A DNA stretch of 46,437 nt from Burkholderiales bacterium (lineage in GTDB: Bacteria; Pseudomonadota; Gammaproteobacteria; Burkholderiales; Burkholderiaceae_C): assembly GCA_018969975.1 (NCBI GenBank), contig JAGWXI010000010.1:1-46437 (forward strand), given 5' to 3'. Below, one piece after another: positions 45,174-46,437 of this stretch; position 1 is the stretch's first letter, and every line of letters begins with the position of its first letter. A program made the position numbers and the translations under genes. The notes beneath the pieces are model-generated. The model was given only the letters and a program-made list of their open reading frames with translations. It was not told the origin of the DNA and made no database searches.

Positions 45174-45533
45174 ATGCAATACCTGCGCAACACTTCAAAC
45201 ATCATCCGCCTCGTGCTGGTGTGGTTTGCTTTGTCGGTGGGCGTGGCCATTGCATCTCCCATGGTTCAGCCCAAAGCTATGGACATGGTTTGTACCAGCA
45301 CCGGCAGCATGAAATTGGTTGTGCAAGGCGATGAAGATGGTTCTATTTCTTCTTCGCCCACCTTGGATTGCCCCTTGTGCGCCAGCATCAGTGCACCTCC
45401 CTCAGCGTTAAATACAGCGCTGACACAACCCTCACCTCTCTCGCATGCGTTGTTGCCCTCTGTGGCAGCACACATCGCGTCTCTCACAGCTCCGCCACTG
45501 CCTTCGCGCGGACCGCCTACTTTCCTCCTTTGA
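45174..45533 (+). CDS. DUF2946 family exported protein
   Basis: A 119-residue protein with an N-terminal hydrophobic signal (IIRLVLVWFALSVGVAIA), then DMVCTSTGSMKLV, the CPLC motif in LDCPLCASISAPPSAL, and a Pro-rich end PPLPSRGPPTFLL. This Cys...CxxC plus terminal RxPP layout is typical of DUF2946 proteins, which often precede TonB-dependent receptor genes and may bind a metal such as copper; binding is inferred. The ATG at 45174 lies 10 bases after the FAH gene. The frame upstream to 45087 overlaps that gene and is rejected. Confidence 0.83.
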   Translation: MQYLRNTSNIIRLVLVWFALSVGVAIASPMVQPKAMDMVCTSTGSMKLVVQGDEDGSISSSPTLDCPLCASISAPPSALNTALTQPSPLSHALLPSVAAHIASLTAPPLPSRGPPTFLL

Positions 45534-45543
45534 TCTTGAAGCG

Positions 45544-45578
45544 GGCATAGCGCGTTTGCGCTTTGCCTAGTTTTTTTT
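45544..45578 (+). terminator. Rho-independent terminator or attenuator after the DUF2946 gene
   Basis: GGCATAGCGC (44-53 of this block, 45544-45553) pairs with GCGCTTTGCC (45558-45567) with one mismatch and a GTTT loop, then TAG and eight T residues. It starts 10 bases after the DUF2946 stop and 51 bases before the next start, so it separates the receptor genes from upstream transcription or attenuates them. Confidence 0.82.
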
Positions 45579-45585
45579 GGCTAGT

Positions 45586-45600
45586 CGCCCGACGTGGGCG
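45586..45600 (+). other. Small perfect hairpin in the leader of the receptor genes
   Basis: CGCCC-GACGT-GGGCG forms a 5-pair GC stem with a 5-base loop, 8 bases beyond the terminator T run and 28 bases before the ATG of the 59-residue protein. It may be a leader structure or protein-binding dyad; no known riboswitch is recognised. Confidence 0.4.
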
Positions 45601-45628
45601 TACGCCTGGATATTTGGCAGGAATACAC

Positions 45629-45808
45629 ATGAATCAATTCAAAACTTGGAATTTGGAGTGCTTTAGATCTTATTTTTCACCCAAAGGCGCTAAACGCGGC
45701 TTTGAAATGGCTGCAGTTGTTGCACTTATGTGGATCAGTTGGGCTGTTGGGTATTTGAGTGGCGTAACTGAAGTTGCTGGTACTTCAGTTATTTGGATCT
45801 TCAATTAA
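45629..45808 (+). CDS. Small single-pass membrane protein (59 residues), unknown
   Basis: I do not recognise this protein. From the ATG at 45629 (AGGA 9 bases upstream) it has a polar, basic N-terminus (MNQFKTWNLECFRSYFSPKG) and one hydrophobic helix (MAAVVALMWISWAVGYLSGV), followed by a short tail ending IWIFN. The basic N-terminus suggests an N-in, C-out single-pass protein. It lies 17 bases before the TonB-dependent receptor gene on the same strand, so it may accompany that uptake system. The frame extends upstream to 45563 but crosses the leader hairpin, so the inner ATG is chosen. Confidence 0.65.
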   Translation: MNQFKTWNLECFRSYFSPKGAKRGFEMAAVVALMWISWAVGYLSGVTEVAGTSVIWIFN

Positions 45809-45825
45809 TTCGAAAGGAAGAAAAG

Positions 45826-46437
45826 ATGTCAAAGCGATTTACAAAAATTTCATTAGCAATTCTTACCTTGAGCAATATTGCCTTTTTAAATGCACAAACA
45901 GTTATTCCAGATGTAGTTGTGGTTGCCAAACCAATCGTTGAGGAAGTTCGACTCGACGATCGATCTTCTATTTCAAGTGTCGTAGGAGAAGACCAGCTAA
46001 GAGACTTAAACGCTGCCGACTTGGCCTCGGCCTTACGCAGGACCCCTGGTGTGTCAATCTCTAGATACAACGCAATTGGTGCATATGGTGGCGATCAAGG
46101 TGGCGCTGTGTTTATAAGGGGCATGGGAACAAGTCGCCCGGGCTCAGAAATCAAAACCTATGTCGATGGCGTTCCTTTTTATATGCCTGCATGGAACCAT
46201 CCTTTGCTCGACATGCTTCCAATAAATGGAATGTCATCTGTCACAGTTTATAAAAGCCCGCAACCGCATATCAACGGAAACAACTTTGCCTCTATTAATT
46301 TAGAAACCAAGCAAGCTACTGAAGACGGAGTTACAGGCAATGTAAGAACCAGTGTCGGGACTTACAAAACAGTTATGGAGCAAGCCGACATAACAGGAAA
46401 GACAGAGACCCTCAATTACACATTAGCCCAGGGCCAC
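45826..46437 (+). CDS. TonB-dependent receptor, N-terminal part (cut by window edge)
   Basis: The frame is open from the ATG at 45826 to the window end, giving 204 residues. A signal peptide (RFTKISLAILTLSNIAFLNA, cleavage near AQT) is followed by IPDVVVVAKP, the usual TonB-box region. The plug domain has LRDLNAADLASALRRTPGV, GGAVFIRGMGTSRPG, IKTYVDGVPF and INGMSSVTVYKSPQP, then the first barrel strands. AAAGGAAG precedes the ATG. Codons are more AT-rich than in most of the window. The ligand is unknown; a DUF2946 neighbour hints at a metal or metal complex. An opposite-strand frame at 45801-46070 is a shadow. Confidence 0.9.
   Translation, partial: MSKRFTKISLAILTLSNIAFLNAQTVIPDVVVVAKPIVEEVRLDDRSSISSVVGEDQLRDLNAADLASALRRTPGVSISRYNAIGAYGGDQGGAVFIRGMGTSRPGSEIKTYVDGVPFYMPAWNHPLLDMLPINGMSSVTVYKSPQPHINGNNFASINLETKQATEDGVTGNVRTSVGTYKTVMEQADITGKTETLNYTLAQGH

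Overview
The window is a bacterial chromosome fragment from a betaproteobacterium of the order Burkholderiales, most likely the family Comamonadaceae (Limnohabitans/Rhodoferax-like; the genus is a guess). The grounds are the close protein similarity I recognise in the S10 ribosomal block, the atp operon, the DUF493-lipB-lipA set, a DUF3567 protein and the PTS EIIA-HPr-EI trio, together with middling GC and very tight gene packing. No rRNA, CRISPR array, integrase or transposase is visible.

Layout. 1-5633: end of tuf, then rpsJ, rplC, D, W, B, rpsS, rplV, rpsC, rplP, rpmC, rpsQ, closed by a terminator; the spc block (rplN onward) does not follow. 5670-8700: a peroxiredoxin, a divergent cytochrome b561 / cytochrome c' pair and a CaiB/BaiF CoA-transferase. 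8786-12525: an MFS transporter, then EIIA-Man-like protein, HPr and enzyme I. 12570-14123: a hipBA-type toxin-antitoxin module with a large inverted repeat over its start. 14214-16164: lipA, lipB and a DUF493 gene on the minus strand. 16196-23293: promoter, atpI-B-E-F-H-A-G-D-C and terminator. 23322-25894: an NTF2-like protein, a YheT-type hydrolase, an unknown protein and a membrane-anchored cytochrome c. 25975-26050: tRNA-Arg(CCG). 33335-36521: a lipoprotein, rsmI, yraN, diaA and dolP, the last three in the E. coli order. 36522-39217: a beta-hydroxyacid dehydrogenase, pilT and yggS. 39272-39852: a BrnT-type toxin-antitoxin pair. 39865-45163: a GlcD-like oxidase, an AbrB-type membrane protein, DUF3567, DUF3108 and an FAH-family hydrolase. 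45174-46437: a DUF2946 protein, a 59-residue membrane protein and the start of a TonB-dependent receptor.

The most unusual region is 26166-33299, immediately after tRNA-Arg. Four same-strand genes encode an exported OmpA-like protein, a CHASE2 sensor without a recognisable output domain, an exported SH3b-metacaspase-DUF4384 protein carrying a textbook EF-hand loop, and an exported helical-repeat CHAT protease. Both caspase-fold proteins keep the His/Cys dyad and both have signal peptides. Together they look like an envelope-located sensing and two-protease system. This is inferred from domains and order only.

Several starts were moved inward from the longest open frame on ribosome-binding-site or family grounds (rplD, rpsQ, HPr, hipB, hipA, lipA, DUF493, atpI, atpB, atpA, atpD, atpC, yggS and others). 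Four genes appear to use TTG.
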